Source: Fibrobacter sp. (GTDB taxonomy: Bacteria; Fibrobacterota; Fibrobacteria; Fibrobacterales; Fibrobacteraceae). Taken from it: DNA of 44,535 bases. Below, one piece after another: positions 8,146-17,464 of the stretch; position 1 is the first letter of the stretch, and every line of letters starts with the position of its first letter. The notes below the pieces were generated by a model. It had not been told where the DNA came from, did not search any database, and was given only the letters and a program-made list of their open reading frames with translations. The DNA lies in NCBI GenBank assembly GCA_012511955.1, contig JAAZFC010000089.1:1-44535 (forward strand), given 5' to 3'. The position numbers and the translations under genes are program-made.

Positions 8146-9756
8146 ATGGATTACAAACAGGTCATTTACAACTATCAAAAGACTCAATACTCACCTTTAG
8201 AAGCCCGGGAAGCCCTTTATAGGGCGGCGGTGGCTGCTTTTGAAGAAAACTGGACCTTTATGGATACTAGTTTTCAGTTGGGAGACAAAGCATTAGAAGA
8301 CGGCTTGGACAAAGAAACCATAGAATACACGATTAGAAGAGCTTTTTCCCAAGAAAAACGCATGGGCGAAAGAGAAGACAACATACCCAAAAGTGGACAA
8401 AGCTTAGATTTTGACGAAGAGTCTAGGGAATTACTTAAAAGCCAACATATTGATCCCGACGCTCTTGCCATTCCTTGGCCCGCTGATGATTGGCGCAAAG
8501 ATTTAGTAAAACTTATAGATGCTGCTTTTCAACCAGGCGATATAATAGAGTTTAAAGTTGCAGAGACACCAAATACCCATCAGGAACCCATTGAAAATAT
8601 CACTTCCCAAAAAGATAAAATCAATAAAATCATGCGCAATTTGGACGGCGACGATGGTGCATTAATCACAATTAATGCCATTAACTCAACTTCTGCCTCA
8701 GATGAATCATGGAAATACCGCTATGCGGTGGTGGATAGCAATCGCATGGATTTGTCCAAACAACTAGCTTTTTACAAAGCACTAAATTTGCCTTGTGTAG
8801 CCTTGGTAAACTCTGGGGCCAACACGGTCCAAGCTTGGGTCAAAATTGAAGCTACCGATGTCACCGAATATACTGAACGCATAGACTTTTTGTACTCCAC
8901 TTTAGAAGAACATGGCTTTAAAACAGATCCCACCTTAAAAAATCACTCTCAAATGGTGCGTATGCCCGGAGTGCTTAGGCAAGGAAAACAGCAATATCTT
9001 ATAGGACTAAACGAAGGTGCCCAAAACTGGGATGAGTGGAGAGAATGGGTTAATTTTAGTTTAGATGGTAATCCCATGGTGGAATTGGCTTCTTATCATA
9101 GCCACGCCCCAGCTCCTGAAAATATTTTAATCGATGGCATGTTAAGTACAGGACAATTCTTGGCTTTAGTGGGACCGCCCAAGTCTGGTAAATCCCTCAG
9201 CTTAATAAACATGGCTTTGAGCTTAGCTCAAGGTGGTGAATGGCTAGGTTACCACAGCAGCGCCTCCGATGTCTTATATATTAATTTTGACTTAAGTAAA
9301 AACGCTTTTATCAACAGAATACACCAAGTCGCTATTGCCACAGAACTAGACCCCAACAGTGTCAAACTAGGGCTTATACATTTGCGCGGTTACGATTTTA
9401 CACCTGATGAAATGGCAGATTTTTTAGTTCGTCGGATAAAAGGAGCCCAAAAATATGAACAACATAAATACAAAGCTGTAGTGATTGATCCTATTGGCCA
9501 CGCCATGCAAGAAGCCACAGCCACCACTATAAAGCAAATGGTGGATAAAGTTATTTCTGCCACAGGTTCTTCAATTATCACGGCTTTCTCTACAGCTGAT
9601 TTTATCACAGGAAATTATCAACCCGACGGTCTCCTTAAACTTAATTCTAACACTGATGATAACTCGTTTAGCCTTACAGGATTGTTTAAAGAGTTTGCTA
9701 ACTTCACAGACAAAAAAATATTTTGGAATTATCCTAGATTTGAACTACAAAGCTAA
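8146..9756 (+). CDS. Primase-like (AEP-type, degenerate) plus RecA/RepA-like AAA ATPase fusion
   Basis: The 536-residue protein has three parts. Residues 1-75 are helical. Residues 190-300 match the archaeo-eukaryotic primase-like region found fused to RepA-type ATPases, with the order VVDSNRMDLSKQL, SGANTVQAWV (223-232), VRMPGVLRQGKQQYLIG. Residues 325-480 form a RecA-like ATPase with an intact Walker A GPPKSGKS (343-350) and Walker B AVVIDP (444-449). In related proteins the second primase motif reads SGGKSxHAW. Here the histidine is Q229 and the lysine is asparagine, so primer synthesis is doubtful while ATP binding looks possible. A GAGG element lies eight bases before the ATG. The next gene starts eight bases after the stop. 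No plasmid or phage genes surround it. The exact role is unknown. Confidence 0.75.
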   Translation: MDYKQVIYNYQKTQYSPLEAREALYRAAVAAFEENWTFMDTSFQLGDKALEDGLDKETIEYTIRRAFSQEKRMGEREDNIPKSGQSLDFDEESRELLKSQHIDPDALAIPWPADDWRKDLVKLIDAAFQPGDIIEFKVAETPNTHQEPIENITSQKDKINKIMRNLDGDDGALITINAINSTSASDESWKYRYAVVDSNRMDLSKQLAFYKALNLPCVALVNSGANTVQAWVKIEATDVTEYTERIDFLYSTLEEHGFKTDPTLKNHSQMVRMPGVLRQGKQQYLIGLNEGAQNWDEWREWVNFSLDGNPMVELASYHSHAPAPENILIDGMLSTGQFLALVGPPKSGKSLSLINMALSLAQGGEWLGYHSSASDVLYINFDLSKNAFINRIHQVAIATELDPNSVKLGLIHLRGYDFTPDEMADFLVRRIKGAQKYEQHKYKAVVIDPIGHAMQEATATTIKQMVDKVISATGSSIITAFSTADFITGNYQPDGLLKLNSNTDDNSFSLTGLFKEFANFTDKKIFWNYPRFELQS

Positions 9757-9764
9757 AGGAAATT

Positions 9765-10844
9765 ATGGCTAAAAAAAACGCTATTAAAAAATGGCAAAAT
9801 GAACATCGTATCCCTGGTAAAATTCAAAGCATTTTCACTACTGAAACTGACTTTGAAGGTGATTGGAAAATAGCATTTAAACGCTATAGGATGCATACTA
9901 GGTTAGAACTACAAACCCCAGCTTCTGGCGTAGCTACCCCACAGTTGGTTCAAGACATTTACGATTATTTTAAACGAGATCATATTCGCAATATCAAAAA
10001 AAACACATTGCAAGCAATTTTGCGTTCCAATGGGAAAAACCAATGGGTTTTTATTTTGCACACCAACATACGCAGCGCACAAAACTCCCGTTCTATCAAA
10101 GTTTTAGAAGATTTTATCCGTCGTAATTTTCCTGAAATCATTGCATTTCACTGCCTAAGCACTCGCCCTTGGCATGATTTTGATTTAAAAACCCCCCCGC
10201 GGGCCATGCGTTACGATTTACGAAAAAATTTCGGACCAGAGTTTTTCACTTTAGCGGGGCCTCATCGACATCTGGTACACGCCTTAGATTGGCTTCCCCT
10301 CAATCGGTACCCTTATTTGCAACTACCCGAAAGGCTTTTGCAGGCTATCAATCCTAAACCCGATGACTTTTTACTAGAAATGCATTGTGGAAGTGGATTT
10401 ATTGGGTGTTCTATGGCTGGGCACTTCAAAAAAGTGTGGTGCACCGATGCCCGAGCCATTTCGAAATTATCCGTGGAAGAAAACATTAAAGTTCGCCAAT
10501 TAAAAAATGTGAAATACCAACAAACTCCTGCAGAAGCAAAGTTTGTGCACGAACTTTTAGTTGCGAATCCCGGTCGCTGGACTATGATTGTAAATCCCCA
10601 ATATGGCAATGCCCTTCCTGGAGGTTTTATTCGCTCCCTCACTGATTCTAATGTGGAAAGAGTGCTACATATTAGCTCTAATTTGCCCACCCTAGCAGCT
10701 GAGGTAAAAAGATGGCGCAGTTCAGGCTATATGCTGAGAAAAATTGTGCCCCTTGATTTAGCGCCACAAACAGATAACTTAGAAATAGCTTTACTTTTTG
10801 CCCTTGATCGACAAGGAGTTTTAGCCAAAAAAAAGAAATATTAA
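9765..10844 (+). CDS. TrmA/RlmD-family RNA methyltransferase homologue lacking the catalytic cysteine
   Basis: The 359-residue protein has the Rossmann methyltransferase core of the uracil-C5 family: motif I LLEMHCGSGFIG (203-214), an acidic residue in WCTDAR (225-230), NPQYG (277-281) where the family has DPPR, HISSNLPTL (302-310) where it has SCNPxTL, and DNLEIALLF (337-345) where it has H-x-E. The nucleophilic cysteine of the SCNP motif is therefore S305. There is no N-terminal TRAM domain and no iron-sulfur cysteine cluster. The glutamate (E340) is kept. Known uracil methyltransferases need the cysteine, so this protein may bind RNA or SAM without the standard reaction. It is cotranscribed with the ATPase upstream (eight-base gap, with AAAGGA before the ATG). 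Confidence 0.75.
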   Translation: MAKKNAIKKWQNEHRIPGKIQSIFTTETDFEGDWKIAFKRYRMHTRLELQTPASGVATPQLVQDIYDYFKRDHIRNIKKNTLQAILRSNGKNQWVFILHTNIRSAQNSRSIKVLEDFIRRNFPEIIAFHCLSTRPWHDFDLKTPPRAMRYDLRKNFGPEFFTLAGPHRHLVHALDWLPLNRYPYLQLPERLLQAINPKPDDFLLEMHCGSGFIGCSMAGHFKKVWCTDARAISKLSVEENIKVRQLKNVKYQQTPAEAKFVHELLVANPGRWTMIVNPQYGNALPGGFIRSLTDSNVERVLHISSNLPTLAAEVKRWRSSGYMLRKIVPLDLAPQTDNLEIALLFALDRQGVLAKKKKY

Positions 10845-10922
10845 AGAAAAAAATAAGTTTTTAACAAATTTTCCCAAAAAGTGAATATTTTTATGCAAGT
10901 TAAGGTATATAAGGTGGTTATG

Positions 10923-12032
10923 ATGAATTCTAAAATAAAAACTCTAATTTCAATAACATTATTGTTTAGTATTGTATGCTTAGCTTATATTGTTAAAAAA
11001 GGTGATACTTTGTGGGATTTAAGCGATACTTATTTACAAGACCCCTTTGTTTGGCCTGATTTATGGTCTAAGAATACTCACATACAAGACCCTCACTGGA
11101 TTTACCCTGGAGATTCTCTATATATTCCTGGTTTAAATGAAGCGACAGATACTACTGCAACCTCTGCCCAAATCCCTACCCCTAGCACTACCAAAGACCC
11201 TCGTAAAGATGATTTTAAAAAAAAAATAGGCACCTTACCTAGTAAAGCTACTATGGAAGAAGGTTTAGGTAAACCTCAAGCAACCACTTATGTTTACAAC
11301 AAACATGAAGAAATCACTGTATTTAACAAGTACTACCAGATATTAGCACCTATTTTAACTAGTTACGAAAAAATGTTGCAAAACGACTTTTGGTTTGAAG
11401 TCAAAAGTGGTGAGAAGCAAGCTTCAATCTTATTAAAAGCTGGAGATGAGCTTTTAGTGCAAAATCGTTCTCCACATTCTTTTGCGGCCCAAGAGTTAGT
11501 AGAACTTTGGCATGTTTCTAAAGTCGCTGTGCCCCAATATAAAAAAAGCGATGCTAACCGTATTGTAGCGCGTATGGTGGGATTCGCTAAAGTCCAAACC
11601 ATGGGCGATAGTCTTACCCGTATTCATATTTCACAAATGTTTAGCGATGCAAGAATTAGTGATTTAAAAGTTAAAAAAAGCTTTAATTTAAATCCTATTC
11701 AAGTTGAAACTTATGAACCTGTAAGAGAAGTTAGATATGAAGATATGGGAGCAGTGTTTTATGCTTTAGAACCCAAACTTGTAGTGGGACCTTATTCATA
11801 CATTATGAGCAACCAAGGAAGTGATAATGGGTTCAGGCCCGGCAATGGAGTAGCATTATGGGAGCATGAAATCATAGATCCAGGCTTACCCCCTCGTTTA
11901 TTAGGTCGCGGAATAGTGGTGTCGTCTAATAGAGACGAATCATGTATATTAGTGCGAGAACTATATTCCTCCACTCGACGAATAGCAGTAGGAAATCGCG
12001 TATCTCTAACCCATAAAGCAGTGCTGAAATGA
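10923..12032 (+). CDS. Exported LysM-domain protein
   Basis: I chose the ATG at 10923 because AAGGTGG lies five bases upstream and the product then begins with a good signal peptide, MNSKIK followed by a hydrophobic stretch ending in CLA. An in-frame GTG at 10881 would add 14 residues. The mature 350-residue protein starts directly with a LysM peptidoglycan-binding module (IVKKGDTLWDLS, PGDSLYIPG, residues 21-70), then a Thr/Pro/Lys-rich linker and a large domain of about 270 residues that I do not recognise. It probably sits in the periplasm on the cell wall. Its stop overlaps the start of the small downstream membrane protein as ATGA. Confidence 0.85.
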   Translation: MNSKIKTLISITLLFSIVCLAYIVKKGDTLWDLSDTYLQDPFVWPDLWSKNTHIQDPHWIYPGDSLYIPGLNEATDTTATSAQIPTPSTTKDPRKDDFKKKIGTLPSKATMEEGLGKPQATTYVYNKHEEITVFNKYYQILAPILTSYEKMLQNDFWFEVKSGEKQASILLKAGDELLVQNRSPHSFAAQELVELWHVSKVAVPQYKKSDANRIVARMVGFAKVQTMGDSLTRIHISQMFSDARISDLKVKKSFNLNPIQVETYEPVREVRYEDMGAVFYALEPKLVVGPYSYIMSNQGSDNGFRPGNGVALWEHEIIDPGLPPRLLGRGIVVSSNRDESCILVRELYSSTRRIAVGNRVSLTHKAVLK

Positions 12033-12220
12033 TCCAAACTCTTTTTAAAAACACATGGCGTTTTAATATGATTACCACTGGTATAACCATATTTTTAACA
12101 ATAATTATCTTTTTAATGGCAGGTATTATCGTTTTTTTCTGTTTCCCTGTTATTGGAGAGTCTTTGGCATCATGGATGGGCACCAGTCGTTTTGCATACA
12201 TAATCCAAATGCTGTATTGA
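12029..12220 (+). CDS. Small single-span membrane protein, unknown
   Basis: This is a 63-residue reading frame with one long hydrophobic segment (about residues 16-42, ITTGITIFLTIIIFLMAGII) and short polar ends. It fills the gap between the LysM gene and the histidine kinase. The ATG overlaps the LysM stop by four bases (ATGA), and its stop overlaps the Shine-Dalgarno GAGG of the kinase gene, a spacing expected of a true operon member. I recognise no family. Support is positional and compositional only; no strong ribosome binding site precedes it, so expression would depend on coupling. Confidence 0.55.
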   Translation: MIQTLFKNTWRFNMITTGITIFLTIIIFLMAGIIVFFCFPVIGESLASWMGTSRFAYIIQMLY

Positions 12221-12227
12221 GGTTATC

Positions 12228-14267
12228 ATGAATTTACCCAAAGGAAAACCTACACTTTGGGTGTTTTTTTTCCTGGGCATTGTGCTCCCCAGCATAGTAT
12301 TAACCTTTTTGAGCTTCCGAAGTATTCGCAATGAGTTTTATGTTGCCAAAAAAAGTTATGAAGATGACTGTATTATTTTCAATAAACAAATAGAAGAAAA
12401 AATAGAACAAGAATTCACCAAAGTGCTGGAAGAGGTAAGAGCAAATTCTATATGGCTGCTAGATCAACCCCGCAACATAGATGAATTAAGCAAGCCCATG
12501 CCTTTTGACTCAATCCCTGGAATCAAAGCCTTATTTTTATTTGATGCCCAAGGCAAAGTGCATCCTAAGTTCACTCCTAAAAAGCAATTTAAACTCCCTC
12601 CACAAAATATTGAGGTAGATTCTTTTGACATCAGTTTAAACCGCGAAAACAACTTAAATAGAGAGTATTTACTGAGATTGTTGCGCAGTGGGGTACATTT
12701 AAGCGAAGAAAAACATATTAATAATCTATTGGGGATTTTGCGTATCCACTATCAAAAGGAAAATTGGGGCCAATGCTTGGCAATTATCAACTCTTTACAA
12801 AGAAAAAACAATCTTACAGGAATCTTTAATTCTTCACTGCATATTTCTTTACAATTAATGCGCTTTAATATCTTAGTGAAAACTAATAACTTAGACCAAG
12901 CTCTAAACTTTGCCCAAACTTTGATAGAAGAGCTTTTGGAATCTCCAGAAATAAACCATTTAGAAGATGTACTTTTCGCCTTTGATTCCATTTTAAATAC
13001 AGTGCTTTCTTTTGAAAGCCTCAGCGCTGATAAGCGAGAAAGTTTGTGGTATATTCATAAAAACTTATTGTTTTTGCTTAAAAATGCCATAGCTTGGAAT
13101 ACTTATGAAGAACTTTTACTGCGTTTAAAAGTTAATCCTTACCCCAGTACTGATGGTATTATGGTTTTGGCCCAAGAAAATTTATGGGGTTTTAAACTAA
13201 ATCATCCATGGTTGCAAGGTACCCAAGAACTTGTAGGGGTAATAAATCCCCAAAGTTTAAATAAGCGCATACTTTCTGCCGTTAAGCCGTTAACCCGAGA
13301 ATGGAAAGAAATTTACTTCAAACTTTACGATGCCAATGATAAAGTTTTATTTAGTAGCCTAAGCGGAGATTCGTTAAATATACAACAAGAAACGCTACTC
13401 TTAGCCAACCAATTAAACTGGAGTTTGCAGATTTTTGAGCGGGATCATAAAGAACTGCGGCAACAGTCGCGCAAAAAGATGTTCTTACTTTACAGCTTAG
13501 TCTTCTTTTCTTTGGTGGTAATAGTACTAGGAGGAGTTGCCTTTGGTCGCTCCTTAACCCAAGAGCGAAGCTTGCTGTCCATGAAAAGCAACTTTTTGTC
13601 TAGCATAAGCCACGAGCTTAAAACTCCTCTAACATCGATTAAAATGTTTGCCGAAATGATGGCCCAAGGTCGTATTGCAAATAAAGAAAAAGTCTCAGAA
13701 TACGCAGAACTAATCGGCAAAGAAGCCACCCGTTTAGAAGATTTAATTCAAGCAATTCTAGATTATACTCGCATGGAAAGAGAGGATGTGGTTTTACAGA
13801 AAAAGAGCTTAAACCTTTCTAAAATGGTAGAAGACATTTGTGAGAAAGTCAAAACCATTGCTCACCAAAAAGGTCTGCGTTTCTATATGGAACTAACCCC
13901 AAACATTTTGTTTGAAGGCGATTACAGTTCTCTACATAGCCTTGTGCAAAAGTTAATTGAAAACGCCATAAAATACACTCCAGCTCCTGGCAATGTATGG
14001 GTAAAATTAATAGTGAGTGAAGATTTTTATATTTTAAAAATAAAAGATACTGGTATTGGTATCGATGTTAGTGAACAGAGCAAGATTTTTAATGATTTTT
14101 ATCGCGTGGGAGATGAAATGACTAGAAGCACTAAAGGTAGCGGATTGGGTCTAGCCATTGCACGCAAAGCCGCCGAAGCCCACCAAGCCAACATCAACAT
14201 TCAAAGTATATTGGGTAAGGGTTCCACTTTTACAGTACAATTTAAGAAGGTAAACAATGACTTATAA
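12228..14267 (+). CDS. Membrane sensor histidine kinase
   Basis: The 679-residue protein is an inner-membrane two-component sensor. Transmembrane segment 1 is at about residues 9-28 and segment 2 at about 422-444, enclosing a periplasmic region of nearly 400 residues that is largely helical and TPR-like in its middle. After the second segment comes the HisKA domain with the phospho-acceptor H462 in SSISHELKTPLTSIK. The HATPase domain follows with an N box (KLIENAIKYTP), G1 box (DTGIGID) and G2 box (GSGLGLAIARK), all intact. There is no HAMP domain. The stop overlaps the response regulator start by 11 bases, so the two form a pair. The unusual large sensor domain could read envelope or peptide signals given the LysM and transporter neighbours, but this is inference. 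Confidence 0.95.
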   Translation: MNLPKGKPTLWVFFFLGIVLPSIVLTFLSFRSIRNEFYVAKKSYEDDCIIFNKQIEEKIEQEFTKVLEEVRANSIWLLDQPRNIDELSKPMPFDSIPGIKALFLFDAQGKVHPKFTPKKQFKLPPQNIEVDSFDISLNRENNLNREYLLRLLRSGVHLSEEKHINNLLGILRIHYQKENWGQCLAIINSLQRKNNLTGIFNSSLHISLQLMRFNILVKTNNLDQALNFAQTLIEELLESPEINHLEDVLFAFDSILNTVLSFESLSADKRESLWYIHKNLLFLLKNAIAWNTYEELLLRLKVNPYPSTDGIMVLAQENLWGFKLNHPWLQGTQELVGVINPQSLNKRILSAVKPLTREWKEIYFKLYDANDKVLFSSLSGDSLNIQQETLLLANQLNWSLQIFERDHKELRQQSRKKMFLLYSLVFFSLVVIVLGGVAFGRSLTQERSLLSMKSNFLSSISHELKTPLTSIKMFAEMMAQGRIANKEKVSEYAELIGKEATRLEDLIQAILDYTRMEREDVVLQKKSLNLSKMVEDICEKVKTIAHQKGLRFYMELTPNILFEGDYSSLHSLVQKLIENAIKYTPAPGNVWVKLIVSEDFYILKIKDTGIGIDVSEQSKIFNDFYRVGDEMTRSTKGSGLGLAIARKAAEAHQANINIQSILGKGSTFTVQFKKVNNDL

Positions 14268-14961
14268 AGTTTTAATTGTAGAAGATGAGGATATTATTCG
14301 CTTAGGTTTAAAAGATAATTTTGAATTAGAAAATTATATTGTAGAAACCGCTATGGATGGCGAAGAAGCTATTATTAAAGCAGACCAAATGCGCCCTGAT
14401 TTAGTAATTCTTGACTTGATGCTTCCCAAAAAAAGCGGTTTTGAAGTCTGCAGATATCTGCGCAAAAAGCATCCTGGAATTTTCATTATTATGCTCACAG
14501 CAAAAACTGAGGAAACCTCTAAGGTTGCAGGTTTAGAAATAGGCGCCGACGACTATGTTACCAAACCTTTCTCCTTGCTAGAGCTCATTGCTCGCGTAAA
14601 AGCTTTTTTGCGCAGAATCCCTCCAAAAGATCAAAGAGATGAACAAAACGAAGACGATGTGGTGAATTTTCACAATATTTATTTAGACTTTAAAAAATTT
14701 GAAGCTAGCAAAAACGGTGAAAATATTGAACTAAGCACTAGAGAGTTTCAGCTTTTACAATATTTTTGGCAAAGGCGTAATGAGGTTATTACTCGCGAAG
14801 ACTTATTGCAAGAAATATGGGGATATACTCTAGACAATATGCCCACTACTCGTACCATTGACAACCATATTGTTAGATTGCGACAAAAGTTAGAAGACGA
14901 TCCTTCAAACCCTCAAATCATCTTATCTATGCGGGGCATAGGCTATAAACTAAATGCATAG
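14257..14961 (+). CDS. OmpR/PhoB-family response regulator
   Basis: The 234-residue protein has an N-terminal receiver domain with the acidic pair E9-D10, phospho-acceptor D53 in VILDLMLP, the threonine in MLTAKTEE and the lysine in DYVTKPFS. The C-terminal winged-helix DNA-binding domain is of the PhoB type (LSTREFQLLQYF, TRTIDNHIVRLRQKLE, ILSMRGIGYKL). All key residues are present, so it should be phosphorylated by the kinase encoded just upstream, whose gene it overlaps by 11 bases. Its stop in turn overlaps the next gene by eight bases. The regulon cannot be told from here. Confidence 0.97.
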   Translation: MTYKVLIVEDEDIIRLGLKDNFELENYIVETAMDGEEAIIKADQMRPDLVILDLMLPKKSGFEVCRYLRKKHPGIFIIMLTAKTEETSKVAGLEIGADDYVTKPFSLLELIARVKAFLRRIPPKDQRDEQNEDDVVNFHNIYLDFKKFEASKNGENIELSTREFQLLQYFWQRRNEVITREDLLQEIWGYTLDNMPTTRTIDNHIVRLRQKLEDDPSNPQIILSMRGIGYKLNA

Positions 14962-17461
14962 ATTTTTTCTTATAATAGGCTTTGGGCTCCTAAACTTAGG
15001 TTTCGCTTTGGATTTGCGTCTTAAGCAAGCGGAGTATTTATATGAGTTAGAGGGAGAAAAAGATGCCGCCATTAACCTATTACAAAAAGTAACGAAAAGC
15101 TCTAACCCTAACGATGTAAAACGCTCATATTTAGGTTTAGCCAAAATTTATGACTGGTCAGGACAAGCAGATTCTGCGCAGAAATACTATGAATTTTTCC
15201 TCCAAAAACCTTGTAAAGATCCCACTACTAAACAATGGGTTAGCAATCGATTAAACCTTTTACAAAGTCAAGCGCCGCACTTTTTTTTGAAGTCGCATAA
15301 TTTTAGTAGTCCCATAACTTCAATTGCGCAAAACGAAAAATTCGTCACTATTCTTTTAAATAATGGTAATCTATATAGCCTAGATTCTGTAGGTTTGAAA
15401 AAAACACCATTTATGCTTAAACATTCTCAGCAAATTGTTTATGCGAACCATAAAAGTTTTTGGGTTAATAACTATGAAAATGAACGCATATTATTAGAAT
15501 ACGACTACCATGGCAAACTTACCCATAACAACATTGAGTTAGACGGAAAGTTATTAGACAAATTAGAATTATCAAACAATAGGATATTAATTTCTACTGC
15601 TAAAAGTATTTATCTGCTAAAAAACCATCGCAAAGTTTGGCAAATTTCAAACCAATATCAAGGATGCACTCCTATTTCCGAAGCTTTTTCTTTAAAGCAG
15701 GTTTATTTTAACTGTTTAGACAATGCCGTACGCATTGTAAATCTTGAAGATGGACTAGAACTAGAAACCATAAATCTACTAAACCCTGTTGACTCCATTT
15801 TTAGCACCAATAACGGCTTATTTATAAGTAACAATCAAGGCTTATTACTTAAAAGCCCCATTGAGCAACCCAGTGCAACTCAATGGCAAAAAACTTTCAT
15901 AAACATTCATTCTATTTTAGCTTTTGATCGCGATAAACTAGCTGTTTTAGAATCTGATGGAAGTTTAAACCTGTTAAATCAGAAAAATGGTCAGTTAATT
16001 TCTAGAACCATGGTAGAACCTGGAGCACTTTTTCAAAATCAAGGCTATTTAGGACTAATATCTTGGTCAGGAAATTTATTTTTAATGGATAATCAAGCCA
16101 AAGTGTTCGCTAGTTATCAGTCTGGGTACAGCCCCAAACAAAAACCTTTAATTAACCATCAATTTATCTGCTTGCAAGTCTCTGATAAGCAAATTGCGGT
16201 ACTTTCTAACCAGTATTATGGCAAAACACATCATCACTTGCAAAATTCCCTAGATTCCATGGTAAACTTTCATCAACAAGGAAAACTATCTGCAGCCCAA
16301 AGTATCGCGGACAGTCTTTTGCAAAAAGAACCAGGAAATAAAAACGCTTGGGTTGTCAAAGCTAATGTCCAAGGGCAAATGGGTTCCACCGATTCAGCCC
16401 TTTGGGCATGGAGTAATGCTGCCCTCTTTTCTAACCATCACATCGCAGGATATTCTAAAAACTTAATTTTAAGAGAATTTGCCCAAGCAGCTCAAGCTAA
16501 TTGGATACAAAGTTTGCCCTCTTTGCAAAAAAGTTATCCTAAAATATTAAGTAACAGCAAACATATTTTTAGTCTAGATGCAGAAGGGAGCAACTTAGTG
16601 GCCATAGATCCCGCCACTGGAAGCTACAATTGGCGCAGTTCTTTGCAAAAACTAGAGACTGACTATACTTTAGGACACGATGAGAACTTGCTTGCTCTTA
16701 GTTCCCATTATAACGCAGCTATTTACGACTTACATGACAAAGGCAAGCATATAGGGAACCTAGACTTGCCAGGAAAAGCTTATAAAATTCATTTTACAAC
16801 AAAATACATTTATATCAGCACTTGGAATGGCTTTTTGATGAAATTCGACAAAAAGTCTCTACAAGCTTTATGGTCAAGGAAGCTTTTTACCGCAGAGGCA
16901 TTAATAGATAACTTCAATGATAAAATCGTTGCTTTATCAACCAAAGGCGATATGATACATATCGATGACAACACAGGAGCCACCCTTGAAGAAATTAATA
17001 TTAATTTAAACAGCATAACTTTATTACATTCCAATGACTCTCTGCTTTTTGTGCTAAATATCGATGGCACTCTCAATACATTTAATAACAAACTAGAAAA
17101 GATTATAACTCACCCTTTTGGGCAACAAGTATTTTCTTTACAAAAAACTAAACACAATAACAAAGTCATAGTAGGTTTAGCAAATCAACAAATTCGTCTT
17201 TTCGATGTCTATAAGAAGACTTTTCTTTGGAACTTTCAAGGGAAAAACTCTATTTTTGTGAAACCTTTATTGAGTGATAATCAAATCTTTTTAGATCAAG
17301 GAGAAAAAGTTATTCAACTAGACTTAGAAAATGGACATTTGATTAAAAGTTGGGATTTACCTGGTGGCTGCGGAAGCATCTGGCTCCATAATGACCTGTT
17401 GATTGTACCTTCTGCTTTGGGTTTCTTATACCAATTTACTCTAGATGATAGGCATTTTTAG
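14954..17461 (+). CDS. Exported protein with two beta-propeller-like regions and TPR segments
   Basis: The 835-residue protein has a signal peptide (residues 1-19, cleavage probably after GFA). A TPR-like helical stretch (20-100) is followed by a repeat-rich beta region (about 110-420) with PQQ/WD-like blades. A second helical TPR-like segment (about 425-505) and a second propeller-like region (510-830) follow, with blades such as LVAIDPATGSYNWR and GNLYSLDSVG. The ATG at 14954 overlaps the response regulator stop by eight bases. Such proteins usually act as periplasmic scaffolds. It lies between a two-component system and a permease-like gene, so it may be a periplasmic partner of one of them. 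No enzymatic motif is visible. Confidence 0.7.
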   Translation: MHRFFLIIGFGLLNLGFALDLRLKQAEYLYELEGEKDAAINLLQKVTKSSNPNDVKRSYLGLAKIYDWSGQADSAQKYYEFFLQKPCKDPTTKQWVSNRLNLLQSQAPHFFLKSHNFSSPITSIAQNEKFVTILLNNGNLYSLDSVGLKKTPFMLKHSQQIVYANHKSFWVNNYENERILLEYDYHGKLTHNNIELDGKLLDKLELSNNRILISTAKSIYLLKNHRKVWQISNQYQGCTPISEAFSLKQVYFNCLDNAVRIVNLEDGLELETINLLNPVDSIFSTNNGLFISNNQGLLLKSPIEQPSATQWQKTFINIHSILAFDRDKLAVLESDGSLNLLNQKNGQLISRTMVEPGALFQNQGYLGLISWSGNLFLMDNQAKVFASYQSGYSPKQKPLINHQFICLQVSDKQIAVLSNQYYGKTHHHLQNSLDSMVNFHQQGKLSAAQSIADSLLQKEPGNKNAWVVKANVQGQMGSTDSALWAWSNAALFSNHHIAGYSKNLILREFAQAAQANWIQSLPSLQKSYPKILSNSKHIFSLDAEGSNLVAIDPATGSYNWRSSLQKLETDYTLGHDENLLALSSHYNAAIYDLHDKGKHIGNLDLPGKAYKIHFTTKYIYISTWNGFLMKFDKKSLQALWSRKLFTAEALIDNFNDKIVALSTKGDMIHIDDNTGATLEEININLNSITLLHSNDSLLFVLNIDGTLNTFNNKLEKIITHPFGQQVFSLQKTKHNNKVIVGLANQQIRLFDVYKKTFLWNFQGKNSIFVKPLLSDNQIFLDQGEKVIQLDLENGHLIKSWDLPGGCGSIWLHNDLLIVPSALGFLYQFTLDDRHF

Positions 17462-17464
17462 ATT

